Assembly (NCBI GenBank): GCA_030425055.1 | Contig: JAUHVN010000014.1 | Span: 1 to 21,749 of the forward strand | Direction: 5' to 3' | Length of the DNA: 21,749 nucleotides | Source: Actinomycetes bacterium | GTDB taxonomy: Bacteria > Actinomycetota > Actinomycetes > Actinomycetales > Microbacteriaceae | Shown here: positions 21,609 to 21,749 of the stretch, in pieces | Layout: every line of letters starts with the position of its first letter | Position numbering within the stretch: the first letter of the stretch is position 1 | Notes under the pieces: model-generated | What the model was told of the DNA's origin: nothing | Databases searched by the model: none | The model's input: the letters and a program-made list of their open reading frames with translations, nothing else | Position numbers and translations under genes: made by a program

Positions 21609-21631
21609 GCACTGTTCGGTTTACTGCTGTC

Positions 21632-21749
21632 ATGGCACGACGAGGTTCATACGCGAAAGGCGTCGCGAAGCGCGAGGAGATCCTGACCACCGCACTCGAG
21701 GTGATCGCGCGCGAGGGGTTCCGAGGAGCATCCGTCAAAGAGCTCGCCG
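21632..21749 (+). CDS. TetR-family regulator, N-terminal part (runs off the window)
   Basis: Thirty-nine residues are visible. They begin MARRGSYAKGVAKREEILTT and continue to ALEVIAREGFRGASVKELA, the first helices of a TetR DNA-binding domain. The rest lies beyond the right edge. TTTACT six bases before ATG 21632 may be a leaderless -10. It diverges from the MFS-GH3 operon across 99 bp, so it is the obvious candidate regulator of that operon. Confidence 0.8.
   Translation, partial: MARRGSYAKGVAKREEILTTALEVIAREGFRGASVKELA

Noticed and set aside
1..21749. CRISPR arrays, transposases, integrases, tRNA genes, toxin-antitoxin pairs or biosynthetic clusters
   Set aside because: I looked for regularly spaced repeats, terminal inverted repeats, tRNA-like stems and signature motifs and found none that hold up.

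Overview
The window is GC-rich actinobacterial chromosome. Third codon positions are almost all G or C, GTG starts are common, and the gene content (SigK/RskA-type sigma pair, class F sortase, divergent galTK with a LacI regulator, GH3 beta-glucosidase) points to Microbacteriaceae, most likely Microbacterium or a close relative. That placement is inference from style and gene content, not from a search. I see no tRNA, rRNA, CRISPR array, transposase or phage gene.

Layout. 1-95 is the 3' end of an unidentified plus-strand gene, followed by a palindromic intergenic element. 200-2123 (minus) holds pheA (prephenate dehydratase) behind an EamA-type drug/metabolite exporter, which diverges from a LysR regulator (2197-3117). 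A glucose-specific phosphoglucomutase (3190-4833) and a small unknown gene (4883-5263) follow. 5250-8087 (minus) is a tight envelope-stress-like operon read from the right: a secreted DUF4397 protein with a C-terminal membrane anchor, a lipoprotein-type class F sortase, an ECF sigma factor of the SigK type and its RskA-type anti-sigma factor. A membrane alpha/beta hydrolase (minus) then diverges from a zinc-less MDR oxidoreductase (plus).

10317-12266 is a decayed sugar-catabolism patch. It contains the 3' end of a secreted carbohydrate-active protein joined to the 3' end of a sugar-phosphate isomerase/epimerase, which is also frameshifted. It also contains an intact LacI regulator, a perfect LacI-type operator, and a 46-residue chimera of a LacI N-terminus with an unrelated tail. 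Two deletion joints explain this arrangement.

12281-16884 is a galactose/glycerate block. Glycerate kinase and a GalR-like LacI regulator lie on the minus strand and diverge from galT-galK (plus, 4-base overlap). Two related operators lie between them inside an inverted duplication. An alpha/beta hydrolase of the cofactor-free haloperoxidase type (17022-17858) faces a minus-strand operon of an MFS sugar transporter and a GH3 beta-glucosidase (21532 to 17889). The start of a divergent TetR regulator runs off the right edge.

Together the metabolic genes form a route from imported beta-glucosides and galactose to glucose-1-phosphate and glucose-6-phosphate (GH3, GalK, GalT, Pgm), under several local one-component regulators. 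Two patterns cross gene boundaries. Many genes have a TAGNNT-like -10 hexamer 6-7 bases before the start codon, as expected for leaderless mRNAs. The hexamer GGATGC/GCATCC is strikingly over-represented on both strands.
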